DNA of 38,364 nt from Streptomyces olivochromogenes (GTDB lineage Bacteria > Actinomycetota > Actinomycetes > Streptomycetales > Streptomycetaceae): contig NZ_KQ948494.1 in assembly GCF_001514115.1 (NCBI RefSeq), positions 1-38,364 of the forward strand, read 5' to 3'. The notes under the pieces were generated by a model that saw only the letters and a program-made list of their open reading frames with translations, did no database searches and was not told where the DNA came from. Below are positions 25,273 to 35,021 of this stretch, one piece after another. Numbering within the stretch: position 1 is the first letter of the stretch; each line of letters starts with the position of its first letter. Made by a program: the position numbers and the translations under genes.

Positions 25273-26795
25273 AGCGGCCGGGGTCTGTCGGTGAAGGCCG
25301 ACGCCATCTGCCAGGCGTCGAACCGCTCCAGGGCCACGTCGCCGTCGGCACCGATGCCGACGCCCACGGCCTCGTTGGCCCGGGTGGGGTAGATGCGGGC
25401 GGTGAGGGCACGCCCGTTGGCGAAGACCTCCAGTGCGGAGTGGTCGACGAGGACGCGCAGGTCGACCCGCCCGTTAGTGCCCAACGGCAGTTCGCCGTAG
25501 CGGGGTTCGGTGTCGACCGTCGGGTCGAGGCTGCTGGTCTCGCGGCGCAGGCGGAGGGTGCCGCCCGTTCCGTCCTGCGCCCTGCTCACCTCCACGACCG
25601 TGCGTTCCGCGCCGTCCGGTGTCTCGCGGACCACGAGCCGGGCGGTCGCTCCGGGAGCGAGACGCAGGGTCGTCTCGATGTCCAGCTGGTCCCCGCGCAC
25701 GGCGGGCAGCCGGGTGTACCGGTCGGCCTGCCGGCCCGGAGCCACCTCTACGCGCTCCCGCCGCAGCTCGGTCAGCTCCGGCGCCGGGGCCTGATGCAGG
25801 GCGCCGTCCGTGGCGAGCGTGACGACCCTCGGCAGGGACATCACGCCGCACCAGCCGGCCTGCGCGTTCGCTTCGTCCGTCCGTCCCTCCTGGAGCCAGC
25901 CGAACATGATGCGGCGGCCGTGCTCGTCGCGAGTGGACTGGGGGGCGTAGAAGTAGCGTCCGCCGTAGTCGAGGCGGTGGAGGGCGGTCGGGTTGAAGGT
26001 GTCGCCCTGGTAGCGGCCGGTCCAGTACAGGGGGTGGTGGGTGGTGCCCTCGTCCCAGGCGGAGAAGACCAGCACGTCGGTGCTGCCGGCCTCCTCGTCC
26101 TCGCCGAGCCGGAAGAGGTCGACGCACTCCCACATCGTGCCGGTCCAGTCGAGCTCGCCCTGGTTCTGCGAGGCGTCGCCGGTCAGCAGGGGGCTGACGT
26201 AGCGCCAGCTGCGCAGGTCGTCGGATTCGTACAGGAAGGCCGTTCCGCCGACGCCCCGGATGCCCGAGCCCACCAGCTGGCGCCACACCTGGCCCTCCCG
26301 CCAGACGCAGTGGTCGCGGAAGGCCGTGATGTCGACGCCCTCGGGCGGGGCGGTGATGACCGGGTTGGCCTGGTCTTTGGTCCAGTACCGCAGGTCGGCC
26401 GATCCCCTGGCCACGCAGGGGAGTTCGTGGTCTCCGTGCCTGCCCGAGTAGACGAGCGTCGGCACTCCCCCGTCGTCCACCAGGACACCGGACCAACAGC
26501 CATCGCGGTCCGGGCCGTCCGAGCCTGGCACCAGGGCGACTGGCTCATCGGCCCAGTGCACGAGGTCGGTACTGGTGGCGTGGCCCCAGTGGATGCGGTG
26601 GTGGGCGGCAGCGAGCGGGTTGTACTGGTAGAAGAGGTGGTAGACGCCGTTCCAGTGACTCAGCCCGTTGGGGTCGTTGAGCCAGCCGCCGGGCGAGGTG
26701 AAGTGGAAGCGGGGGCGGTGGGGGTCGCGCAGGGCGCGTTCGGCCAGCCCCTCGGCGGTGTGGCTGCCGGAGGGGAGGGTGAGGTCGTGGGTCAT
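25263..26795 (-). CDS. GH32 beta-fructosidase, cytosolic type
   Basis: 510 residues, ATG 26795 overlapping the ATPase stop (ATGA). No signal peptide. GH32 motifs: WLNDPNG nucleophile near residue 37, FRDH at about 158 (the usual third residue Pro is His), and WECVDLF acid/base motif near 223, then the C-terminal sandwich with VDHSALEVFANGRALTARIYP. Typical length for sucrases and exo-fructosidases. Coupled to the ABC transporter genes, it should split imported sucrose or fructo-oligosaccharides into fructose and glucose. Confidence 0.9.
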   Translation of the reverse strand: MTHDLTLPSGSHTAEGLAERALRDPHRPRFHFTSPGGWLNDPNGLSHWNGVYHLFYQYNPLAAAHHRIHWGHATSTDLVHWADEPVALVPGSDGPDRDGCWSGVLVDDGGVPTLVYSGRHGDHELPCVARGSADLRYWTKDQANPVITAPPEGVDITAFRDHCVWREGQVWRQLVGSGIRGVGGTAFLYESDDLRSWRYVSPLLTGDASQNQGELDWTGTMWECVDLFRLGEDEEAGSTDVLVFSAWDEGTTHHPLYWTGRYQGDTFNPTALHRLDYGGRYFYAPQSTRDEHGRRIMFGWLQEGRTDEANAQAGWCGVMSLPRVVTLATDGALHQAPAPELTELRRERVEVAPGRQADRYTRLPAVRGDQLDIETTLRLAPGATARLVVRETPDGAERTVVEVSRAQDGTGGTLRLRRETSSLDPTVDTEPRYGELPLGTNGRVDLRVLVDHSALEVFANGRALTARIYPTRANEAVGVGIGADGDVALERFDAWQMASAFTDRPRPLWP

Positions 26796-27831
26796 GCGGC
26801 GGTGGTCTCCGCTTTCTCGGTGTCGTCGGTGGCCTCGCCGTCCGGCCGGTCGGTGGCCTTCAGGACGCGGCGGGCGATGTCGGAGGCGGGTGCGCGCAGG
26901 TGGCAGCGCACCCAGTGGGGCTGCCCGTCGTTCTCGCCGACGATGTGGCGGACGGGCTCGGTGCGGCTGCACGCGCCGTCGTCGCCGTAGGGACAGGACG
27001 TGGGGTTGAGGATCGCCTCGCGGAGCCTGGCGTGCTCGACGGGGTCGTAGCTGCCGGCCCGTTCGGGGTCGGGTACGGCGGACAGCAGTAGGCGGGTGTA
27101 GGGGTGGGCGGGGGCGTCCATCACCGCCAACGCGTCTCCGCCCTCGACGAGTTCGCCGGCGAACATGACCATGGTGGTGTCCGCGAGGTAGCGGGCGGAG
27201 CCCAGATCGTGGGTGATGTAGAGCATGGCGATGTTCCGTTCGTCGCGCAGGCGCCGCATCAGGTTGAGCACGCCGACGCGCACGGAGACGTCCAGCATCG
27301 ACGTCGGTTCGTCGGCCAGGATGAGGCGCGGGTCCACCGCCAAGGCGCGAGCGATGGAGACGCGCTGACGCTGGCCGCCGGAGAGTTCGTGCGGGTAGGA
27401 CTGGAGCATGTCCTCGGTCAGGCCGACCGTTTTTATCAGCTCGCGCAGCGCCTCTGGTGTGGCGGCGTGGCCGTGCAGGACGAGGGCCCGGGTGAGGAAG
27501 TGCTCGATGCGGTGGACGGGGTTGAGTGAGCCGAAGGGGTCCTGGAAGACCATCTGGACCTTGCGGCGGTACGCCCGTGATGCCCGGCGCGGCTCGGTGC
27601 GCAGGATGTCCTGGCCGTCGAGCAGTACCTGTCCGGCGGAGGGCTGTTCGAGGCGGGCGAGGCAGCGGGCGATGGTGGACTTGCCGCTGCCGGACTCGCC
27701 GACCAGGGCGGTGATCCGGCCGGCCGGCAGGTCGAAGGACACGTCGTTGACGGCACGGACGCGGCGCCGGGAGAAGACGGTGCCGACCTGGAAGTCCTTG
27801 GTCAGACCGCGTACGGACAGCAGGGGCTGGG

Positions 27832-27835
<4 letters not shown>
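26792..27835 (-). CDS. Opp/Dpp-type ABC transporter ATPase (second ATPase, OppF-like)
   Basis: 347 residues; ATG 27835 overlaps the previous stop (ATGA). Walker A GESGSGKST near residue 45, Q-loop MVFQDPFGSLNPV, signature LSGGQRQR, Walker B LILADEPTSMLD, switch His in ITHDLG. The C-terminal oligopeptide-transporter extension with Cys motif (NPTSCPYGDDGACSRTEPVRHIVGENDGQPHWVRCH) is present and usually binds an iron-sulfur cluster in this family. It forms a heterodimer with the adjacent ATPase at the membrane. Confidence 0.9.
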
Positions 27836-28785
<950 letters not shown>

Positions 28786-28788
28786 GGC

Positions 28789-29709
28789 TCAGCCCCTCCT
28801 CTCACGGCGGGCACGGCGGTTGCGCAGCCTGGGGTTGGTGATCTCGTCGACCGCGTAGTTGACCAGGGCGAGCGCGAAGGCGACGAGCGCGATGCACAGT
28901 CCGGAGGGGACGAAGGCCCACCACGTGCCGGTCATCAGCGCGCCGTCGTTGCTGGCCCAGTACAGGTTGGTGCCCCAGCTGACGACGCTGCTGTCGCCGA
29001 GGCCGAGGAACTCCAGGCCGGCCTGGGCGCCAATGCCGAAGATCACGCAGCCGAGCAGCGTGGTCATCACCACGGACGCCATGTTGGGCAGGATCTCGAG
29101 GAACATGATCCGCAGCGGGCGCTCCCCGGTGACGACGGCCGCGGCGACGAAGTCCTTGCCCCGGATCGACTTGGCCTGCGCCCGCAGGACCCGGGCCGAG
29201 CCCGCCCAGCCGGTGACGACGAGCACCAGGATCACGGTGGAGGTCCCGGGCGGCAGGAACGCGGCCAGGATGATGAGCAGCGGCAGGCCAGGCAGCAGCA
29301 GGAAGACGTTGGTGACCAGGGTCAGCGCGTCGTCCACGATGCGGCCGAAGTACGCGGCGGCGAGGCCGACGACGATGGCGACGCCCGTCGCCACGAGCCC
29401 CACGGTGAACCCGACGAAGAGCGAACTGCGCGCACCCCACAGGGTGAGGGCGAGCACGTCCTGACCCTTGGCGGTCGTACCGAGCCAGTGTGCGGCCGAG
29501 GGGGCCTGGCTGCCCGTGGAGTTGATGAGCGACGGGTCGCCCGGTGCGAGGACGGGTGCGAGCAGGGCCAGCAGCGCGAAGACGGCGAGCAGGATCAGAC
29601 CGGTCAACGCCTTCTTGCTGTCGATGAGCTGGCGCACCAGTCCGCGTCGGCGGGAGGTGCGTGCGGGGGTGGTCGGCGTGGTGGCCGTCGCGATCTCGAT
29701 GGCGGTCAT
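28789..29709 (-). CDS. Dpp/Opp-type ABC permease (DppC-like)
   Basis: 306 residues. N-terminal basic tail then a transmembrane helix (LTGLILLAVFALLALLAPVLAPGDPS), the oppC N-terminal domain, and a BPD_transp_1 domain with an EAA loop (FVAAAVVTGERPLRIMFLEILPNMASVV). About six membrane helices. ATG 29709 lies 14 bases after the DppB-like stop. Pairs with that permease to form the channel. Confidence 0.9.
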   Translation of the reverse strand: MTAIEIATATTPTTPARTSRRRGLVRQLIDSKKALTGLILLAVFALLALLAPVLAPGDPSLINSTGSQAPSAAHWLGTTAKGQDVLALTLWGARSSLFVGFTVGLVATGVAIVVGLAAAYFGRIVDDALTLVTNVFLLLPGLPLLIILAAFLPPGTSTVILVLVVTGWAGSARVLRAQAKSIRGKDFVAAAVVTGERPLRIMFLEILPNMASVVMTTLLGCVIFGIGAQAGLEFLGLGDSSVVSWGTNLYWASNDGALMTGTWWAFVPSGLCIALVAFALALVNYAVDEITNPRLRNRRARRERRG

Positions 29710-29723
29710 GTCGGCAGCCCCCT

Positions 29724-30701
29724 TCAGCGGACGCGGACGCGCGGGTCGAGGCGGACGTAGACGAGGTCGACGAGGAAGTTCGCGATCAGCACCGCCGCCG
29801 TGATCGTCAGGAAGATGCCCTGCATCAGCGGGTAGTCCAGGCCCTGGACGGCCATCAGCAGCTGGTAGCCGATGCCGGGGTAGGCGAACACGACCTCGGT
29901 GAGCAGCGCGCCGCCGACGACGAAGCCGAGCGCCATGCCGAAGTTGGTGACGGAGGGCAGCAGCGCGTTGCGGGCGGCGTAGCGGAACATGATCCGCGAG
30001 GGGCTGAGCCCCTTCGCCTCGGCCATGGTGATGTAGTCCTCGGCCGCAGTGGCGATCATGGTGTTGCGCATGCCGAGCATCCAGCCGCCGATGGAGACCA
30101 GCACGATGGTCAGGGCGGGCAGCACCAGGTGGGTGGCGACGTTGGAGAGGAATTCGCCGTTGAAGCCGGGGGTCAGTCCGACGTCGTAGGCGTGCCGCAT
30201 GGGGAACCAGCCGAGGCTCACCCCGAACAGGTACAGCGCGCCCATGGCCAGCCAGAAGTAGGGGAACGAGCCGACGAAGATCAGCAGGGGCGGGAAGGCG
30301 GAGTCGAGGACGCCGCCGCGCCGCCAGGCGGCGACGATGCCGAGCAGGTTGCCGAGCACGGCCGCGATGACGAGCGCGACGCCACCGAGGAGCAGGGTCC
30401 AGCCGATCTGCGAGCCGATCACGTCGGTGACCGGGGTGGGGAAGCGGGTGATGGAGATGCCGAGGTCGCCGGTGAAGACGCTCTTGATGTAGCTGAGGTA
30501 CTGCTCCCACAGGGGGCGGTGGTCGAGGCCGAAGAGATTCCGCAGCTGGGCTATCTGGTCGGGCTGCATCGTGCCCTGGGCCTGCGCGAACATCCGGGAG
30601 ACCGGGTCGCCCGGCATGAAGCGCGGGAGCACGAAGTTCAGGGTGAGGGAGGCCCAGAAGGCGAGCAGATAGAACCCCAGGTTGCGCAGGATGAGACGCA
30701 C
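29724..30701 (-). CDS. Dpp/Opp-type ABC permease (DppB-like)
   Basis: 325 residues, six predicted membrane helices, the first at MRLILRNLGFYLLAFWASL. Large periplasmic-side loop with PGDPVSRMFAQAQG and DHRPLWEQYLSYIKSVFTGDLGIS, as in DppB proteins. EAA loop: DYITMAEAKGLSPSRIMFRYAARNALLP. Follows the binding protein gene after an 88-base gap that contains a strong hairpin. Confidence 0.9.
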   Translation of the reverse strand: MRLILRNLGFYLLAFWASLTLNFVLPRFMPGDPVSRMFAQAQGTMQPDQIAQLRNLFGLDHRPLWEQYLSYIKSVFTGDLGISITRFPTPVTDVIGSQIGWTLLLGGVALVIAAVLGNLLGIVAAWRRGGVLDSAFPPLLIFVGSFPYFWLAMGALYLFGVSLGWFPMRHAYDVGLTPGFNGEFLSNVATHLVLPALTIVLVSIGGWMLGMRNTMIATAAEDYITMAEAKGLSPSRIMFRYAARNALLPSVTNFGMALGFVVGGALLTEVVFAYPGIGYQLLMAVQGLDYPLMQGIFLTITAAVLIANFLVDLVYVRLDPRVRVR

Positions 30702-30750
30702 GGGTCGTGCTCCTGTCGTAGGGGGGAGGAGGAGGGGGGGGCGGTGGGGA

Positions 30751-30778
30751 GCGGCCGTCCGGGGAGGAGGACGGCCGC
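30751..30778 (-). terminator. hairpin between binding protein and permease genes
   Basis: Perfect 10-bp stem, GCGGCCGTCC (30751-30760) with GGACGGCCGC (30769-30778), 8-nt loop, 12 nt past the lipoprotein stop, no U-tract. In many ABC operons such a hairpin protects or limits the transcript so that the binding protein is made in excess. Confidence 0.65.
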
Positions 30779-30789
30779 CGATCCGTGCG

Positions 30790-32469
30790 TCAGCTCTTGA
30801 CGGGCTTCAGCGAGGTGAGCACGAGGATCGTGCTGCCGTTGCGGTTGCCGAGGGTGGCGTACGGGTTCTCTTCGGTGGGCCAGCCGGTGAAGCGGGCGTC
30901 CGTGTACGCGCCCCACTCGGGGCCGGTGAACAGCGGGACGACGGGCGCGTCCTTGTTGTACAGCTCCTGCAGGCCGTTCGTCTGCTCGCGCTGCGTCTTC
31001 TCGTCCGTGGCGGCGGCGAAGGCGTCGATGAGCTTGTCGGCCTTCTTGTCGCCGAAGCGGTGGTAGTTCTCCGTGGCCTGCTTGCCGACCGGCTGCACCA
31101 TTTTGGTCGACATCACGCCGCGGTAGTACTCGTACGGGGTGGCGCCGTTGTTGCTCCACACGATGCCGGTGTCGAAGGTGCCGGTGTTGTACGAGGACGA
31201 GACCGCCGACCAGTCGGGCGTCTTCACGGTGGCGGTGATGCCGACCTTCGCCAGGTCCTGCTTGATGATGTTGGCGACGGAGATCCAGTCGGAGGAGGCG
31301 GAGCCGACGGAGATGTCGAGGGTGAAGTTCTTGCCGTTCTTCAGCTTCCGCTTGCCGCCGCTCTCCTTGTAGCCGGCCGTGTCGAGGGCCTTGGCTGCCG
31401 CGTCGGTGTCGTACTTCGTCCAGGTACAGGAGGCGGCCAGCGACGTGTCACGCCACTTGTCGTAGGTGTGGGCCAGGCCCGTGCAGTCGGCGGGTTCGGC
31501 GTAGCCGTTCATCGCGACCTTGGTGATCTGGTCGCGGTCGACGGCCATGCTGAGCGCCTTGCGCACGGCCGGGTCGTTGAACGGCGCCTTGGTGGTGTTC
31601 AGCTGCCAGTTGATCATGGCGCCGGTGGCCGGGAACCAGTAGTGGTTGTGCTTCTTGTCCTTGGCGACGAAGGACTTCTCGATGTCCGGGATGAACGACT
31701 GCGTCCAGTCCACCTCGCCGTTGGTGAAGGCGATGTTGGCGCTGTCGTTGCCGGAGAAGGCGAGCATCTGGATGCCGGCGATCTGCTGCTTGTCCGGCTG
31801 CCAGTAGTCGGGGTTCTTGCGCAGCTCGTACGACTGGCTCTGGAACTTCTCGATCTTGGTGTACGGGCCGGTGCCGACCGGGTTCGGGTTGGTGAACTTC
31901 GCCGGGTCCTTCACCTTGGACCAGATGTGCTTCGGCAGGATGTAGTGGCCGCTGATCTCGTAGAAGGCGGTCGAGAACGCCTTGTTGAAGGAGAACTTCA
32001 CCGTGTGGGCGTCGACCGCGGTGACCTTGTCGAGGTAGTCGAAGCCGCCCAGCACCTTCTTCTGGAGCTCGAAGGTGTAGACGACGTCGTCGGCGGTGAG
32101 CGGCCTGCCGTCCGACCACTTGACGCCGTCGCGCAGCGTGAAGGTGAGGGACTTGCCGTCCTTGGCCTGCTCCCACTTGGTGGCCAGCCACGGCGTGTCC
32201 TTGGCATCCGCCATGCTGTGCACCGCCAGCGGCTCGTAGACCGCCTGGAGGGTCATGGGGGCGGCCTGCGGGGAGAGCGGGTTGAAGTTGCGCGTGAACG
32301 TCGCCAGGTCCTCGCGCGGGATGGTGAGCAGCTGGTTGCCGGAGGTGTCACCGGCGCCGGCGGCGCCCGAGCCACCCGTACAGGCGGACAGGACCAGGGC
32401 TGCGGCGGCGGTCGCGGTGACCGCTCTCAGGGCGGGCCGAAGCCGCCGCGGGGCGATGGAGGGTGCCAT
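30790..32469 (-). CDS. family 5 extracellular solute-binding lipoprotein
   Basis: 559 residues. Lipoprotein signal with lipobox LSAC at about residues 27-30. The SBP_bac_5 fold is seen from LATFTRNFNPLSPQAAPMTLQAVYEPL, the family signature WSDGRPLTADDVVYTFE, GTGPYTKIEKFQSQSYELRKNPDYW, and LSMAVDRDQI. The family usually binds oligopeptides or nickel, but several members bind oligosaccharides. Since the same operon holds two beta-fructosidases and a LacI regulator, fructo-oligosaccharide binding is inferred here. Confidence 0.9.
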   Translation of the reverse strand: MAPSIAPRRLRPALRAVTATAAAALVLSACTGGSGAAGAGDTSGNQLLTIPREDLATFTRNFNPLSPQAAPMTLQAVYEPLAVHSMADAKDTPWLATKWEQAKDGKSLTFTLRDGVKWSDGRPLTADDVVYTFELQKKVLGGFDYLDKVTAVDAHTVKFSFNKAFSTAFYEISGHYILPKHIWSKVKDPAKFTNPNPVGTGPYTKIEKFQSQSYELRKNPDYWQPDKQQIAGIQMLAFSGNDSANIAFTNGEVDWTQSFIPDIEKSFVAKDKKHNHYWFPATGAMINWQLNTTKAPFNDPAVRKALSMAVDRDQITKVAMNGYAEPADCTGLAHTYDKWRDTSLAASCTWTKYDTDAAAKALDTAGYKESGGKRKLKNGKNFTLDISVGSASSDWISVANIIKQDLAKVGITATVKTPDWSAVSSSYNTGTFDTGIVWSNNGATPYEYYRGVMSTKMVQPVGKQATENYHRFGDKKADKLIDAFAAATDEKTQREQTNGLQELYNKDAPVVPLFTGPEWGAYTDARFTGWPTEENPYATLGNRNGSTILVLTSLKPVKS

Positions 32470-32543
32470 AATGGAGACTCTTTTCCTCTCTTCAACACAC
32501 AGGACGAAGACGGGATGGGATTACTCGGCGGACTGATTCGCAG

Positions 32544-33566
32544 TCAGACCGACGAGCGTTCGAGCAGCGGGCAGTCGATCGTCACCCGGTGGGTGTCGAG
32601 CGGCTGCCCCGCTGCGAGAGCGGCGAGCATGTCGACGCCCTTGGTGCCCATGGCTTCGAAGGGCAGGGCGAGCGTCGTCAGCTTCGGCCGCAGATAGGCG
32701 GCGATGAGTTCCTGGTTGTCGAACCCCACCACGGCCACGTCGTGCGGGATGCGCAACCCACGTTCCTTGATCGCGTCGTACGCGCCCATCGCCATCCGGT
32801 CGTTGCCGCAGAACAGAGCGGTCGGCCGGTCGGCGGCCGGGCGGTCCAGCAGTTCGCAGGCGGCGGTGTAGGCGCCGTCGGCGGTGGCCCAGCCGGGGAT
32901 GACGAGGGAGGGGTCGGGGGTGATCCCGGCCTCGCGCAGGGCACGTTCGTAGCCCTCGCGCCTGCCGATGGCGGCCGGGATCGCCGGGTCGAGGTTGATG
33001 AACCCGATGCGGGTGTGACCGGCGTCCAGGAGCCTGCGGGTCGCCTTGTATCCGCCGGACACCTCGTCGGGCAGGATGCACGGCAGCTCTCCTGCCGCGT
33101 CGTAGCAGTTCACGAGCACTGTCGGCACCTCGCGGGCGGCCTTCGGCAGGCTGACGGCCCGGTGCCAGGTCGTGGCGTACAGCAGCCCTTCCACGCGGTG
33201 CTCCAGCATCTGGTCGAGCGCGGCGGCCTCCTGAGCGGGATCGCCCTCGCTCGCGGCGATCAGCAGGAACCTCCGGTCACCCCAGGCGCGGCTCTGCGCG
33301 CCCGTGATCACCTCCGCGGCGAAGGGGCCGGTCACGATCTCGGTGATCAGACCGAACCAGCCGCTGCGGTTGGCGGCCAGCGCCCGCGCCCCGGCGTTGG
33401 GCCGGTAGCCGAGCTCGTCGATCGCCTCCAGGATCCGCCGACGGGTCTCGTCAGGGATGGCGGCGCCGGGCTTGTCGTTGAGGACGAAGGAGACCGTGGT
33501 CCGCGAGACACCCGCGCGGCGAGCCACATCGCTCATGGTCACGCGCTGTGTCTTGTTCGTGGCCAC
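32544..33566 (-). CDS. LacI-family repressor of the fructan operon
   Basis: 340 residues. N-terminal HTH VTMSDVARRAGVSRTTVSFVLND, hinge helix ELGYRPNAGARALAANRS, then the periplasmic-binding-like sugar domain (WFGLITEIVTGPFAAEVITGAQ, GFINLDPAIPAAIGRREGYE, ALFCGNDRMAMGAYDAIKERGLRIPHDVAVVGFDN). First gene of the leftward operon, 74 bases before the lipoprotein. Its promoter contains the palindrome TAACGCGCGTTA with a central CG, the usual LacI operator form, so it is probably autoregulated and controls the whole operon. Confidence 0.92.
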   Translation of the reverse strand: MATNKTQRVTMSDVARRAGVSRTTVSFVLNDKPGAAIPDETRRRILEAIDELGYRPNAGARALAANRSGWFGLITEIVTGPFAAEVITGAQSRAWGDRRFLLIAASEGDPAQEAAALDQMLEHRVEGLLYATTWHRAVSLPKAAREVPTVLVNCYDAAGELPCILPDEVSGGYKATRRLLDAGHTRIGFINLDPAIPAAIGRREGYERALREAGITPDPSLVIPGWATADGAYTAACELLDRPAADRPTALFCGNDRMAMGAYDAIKERGLRIPHDVAVVGFDNQELIAAYLRPKLTTLALPFEAMGTKGVDMLAALAAGQPLDTHRVTIDCPLLERSSV

Positions 33567-33624
33567 TTTCAGTCCCCTTCGGTCGGTGGAGGTGCGCTGT
33601 GGCTCCTCCGGTTTCGCGCTTTAA

Positions 33625-33682
33625 TAACGCGCGTTACTTCAGCATTGCTGGGAAGTTACGGCCGCCTTATGCGGCATGTCAA
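33625..33682 (-). promoter_or_regulatory. promoter and LacI operator, copy 1
   Basis: On the minus strand a -35 TTGACA (33682-33677), an 18-bp spacer and a -10 TAACTT (33658-33653) are followed 16 bases later by the perfect 12-bp palindrome TAACGCGCGTTA (33636-33625), about +10 to +21 from the expected transcript start. This is a roadblock position for a repressor. It drives lacI and probably the downstream transporter and GH32 genes. Confidence 0.72.
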
Positions 33683-33803
33683 TACACGCCGGTAACGAAG
33701 AGGGATGGAACCAGACGCCTCCTCGGTGCCAGCGACATCGCGCGAGACGGCCAAGGTCACGGCATGGCTGTGACTCACCGGCGAGCGCGCCGAGGGATGC
33801 GAC

Positions 33804-34802
33804 TCAGGGTCGCTTGGCGAACACGTCGATGCGCTCGGGGTCGCGCTCGATGACGGGATCGAGGATCTTGTCGACGCGCTTGACCAACGCGTCGTCCAGC
33901 GTGACGTCCGCCGCCTTGGCGTTCTCAGCGATCTGCTCGGGGCGGGATGCTCCGACGATGGCCGCGGAGACATTCGTGTTGCGCAGCACCCACGCCAGGC
34001 TCAGGGTCGCCAGCGACATGCCTGCTTCGGCAGCGAGCGGAACCAGTTCCTGGACCCGGGCGAGGACCTCGTCGCGCAGCCATCCGGCCACCGCGTCGCT
34101 GCCACCGTTCGTGTCGGTGCCACGGGACCCGGACGGCGGTTGCGCTCCCGGCTTGTACTTGCCGGTCAGTACGCCCTGGGCGAGCGGGGACCACACGATC
34201 TGGCCGATGCCCAGCTCCTGGCAGACGGGGACGATCTCCGGCTCGATCACACGCCACAGCAGGGAGTACTGCGGCTGGTTGGACACCAGACGGATCTTCA
34301 GCTCCCGGGCCAGCTGCGCCGCGGCCCTGATCTCTTGCGGCTTCCACTCCGAGACGCCGATGTAGTGCGCCTTGCCCGCGTGGACGACATCGGCCAGGGC
34401 CTCCATCGTCTCCTCGAGTGGAGTGGCGTAGTCGTAGCGGTGAGCCTGGTAGAGGTCCACGCAGTCCGTGCCCAGGCGGCGCAGCGAGCCGTTGATCGAC
34501 TCCATGATGTGCTTGCGGGACAGGCCGCGGTCGTTCCTGCCCGGGCCGGTCGGGAAGTAGACCTTGGTGCAGATCTCGACACCCTCACGGCGCACGCCCT
34601 TGAGAGCGGCGCCCAGTGCCTCCTCCGCCCGGGTCTCCGCGTACACGTCGGCGGTGTCGAAGGTGGTGATGCCGGCGTCGAGAGCGGCGCGTACACAGGC
34701 CGTGGCCGCGTCCTGGTCGACCTGCGAGCCATGGGTGACCCAGTTCCCGTAGGCGATGGCGCTGACCAGCATGCCGCTGCCGCCCAGATGGTGATGCTCC
34801 AT
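33804..34802 (-). CDS. aldo/keto reductase, Shaker-beta-like
   Basis: 332 residues, full length. TIM-barrel AKR with catalytic tetrad Asp and Tyr in FDTADVYAETRAEEALG, Lys in EICTKVYFPTG, His in LYQAHRYD; NADP-binding C-terminus SAAIVGASRPEQIAENAKA. Similar in layout to potassium channel beta subunits and YghZ-type reductases that reduce methylglyoxal and other aldehydes. ATG 34802 with AAAGGA upstream. Its 5' leader is derived from a decayed lacI gene and carries copy 2 of the LacI promoter/operator, so it is likely coregulated with the fructan operon. Its role there could be removal of reactive sugar aldehydes. Confidence 0.9.
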   Translation of the reverse strand: MEHHHLGGSGMLVSAIAYGNWVTHGSQVDQDAATACVRAALDAGITTFDTADVYAETRAEEALGAALKGVRREGVEICTKVYFPTGPGRNDRGLSRKHIMESINGSLRRLGTDCVDLYQAHRYDYATPLEETMEALADVVHAGKAHYIGVSEWKPQEIRAAAQLARELKIRLVSNQPQYSLLWRVIEPEIVPVCQELGIGQIVWSPLAQGVLTGKYKPGAQPPSGSRGTDTNGGSDAVAGWLRDEVLARVQELVPLAAEAGMSLATLSLAWVLRNTNVSAAIVGASRPEQIAENAKAADVTLDDALVKRVDKILDPVIERDPERIDVFAKRP

Positions 34803-34805
34803 GCT

Positions 34806-34912
34806 CGGTGTTCCTTTCTGGAGACGTAGGAGACCGTGGCCAGCGAGGCAACCGCACCCTCGCTCATGACCACACGGCGTGTCTCGCCCGTGGCTACTTC
34901 TCGTGTCCTGTA
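34806..34912 (-). pseudogene. 5' remnant of a second lacI gene
   Basis: On the minus strand, directly after promoter copy 2, the sequence reads VATGETRRVVMSEGAVASLA then TVSYVSRKE, aligning with the LacI start (MATNKTQRVTMSDVARRAG, TVSFVLND). At the DNA level long blocks match, for example GAGACACGCCGTGTGGTCAT against AAGACACAGCGCGTGACCAT, and CCACGGTCTCCT in both. It ends where the aldo/keto reductase ribosome binding site begins. Confidence 0.65.
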
Positions 34913-34954
34913 AGCCACAGGAGGCGCGAGATGGCCTCTAGTTTCGCGCTTTAA

Positions 34955-35012
34955 TAACGCGCGTTAGTAGTAGATTGCCAGGAAGTTACGGGCGTTTCGC
35001 ACCGCATGTCAA
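34955..35012 (-). promoter_or_regulatory. promoter and LacI operator, copy 2
   Basis: Same architecture as copy 1: TTGACA (35012-35007), 18-bp spacer, TAACTT (34988-34983), palindrome TAACGCGCGTTA (34966-34955). A 26-bp block (34941-34966) is identical to 33611-33636. It reads towards the aldo/keto reductase; the PfkB kinase starts 10 bases beyond its -35 on the other strand. Confidence 0.7.
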
Positions 35013-35021
35013 TACCTAGGC

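Noticed and set aside
25095..26990. A 631-codon plus-strand frame opposite the cytosolic GH32
   Set aside because: Codon positions fit the minus-strand gene, which has all GH32 motifs.
30682..32697. A 671-codon plus-strand frame opposite the binding-protein gene
   Set aside because: Low-complexity Val/Gly/Arg product; the minus strand has a lipobox and family signature.
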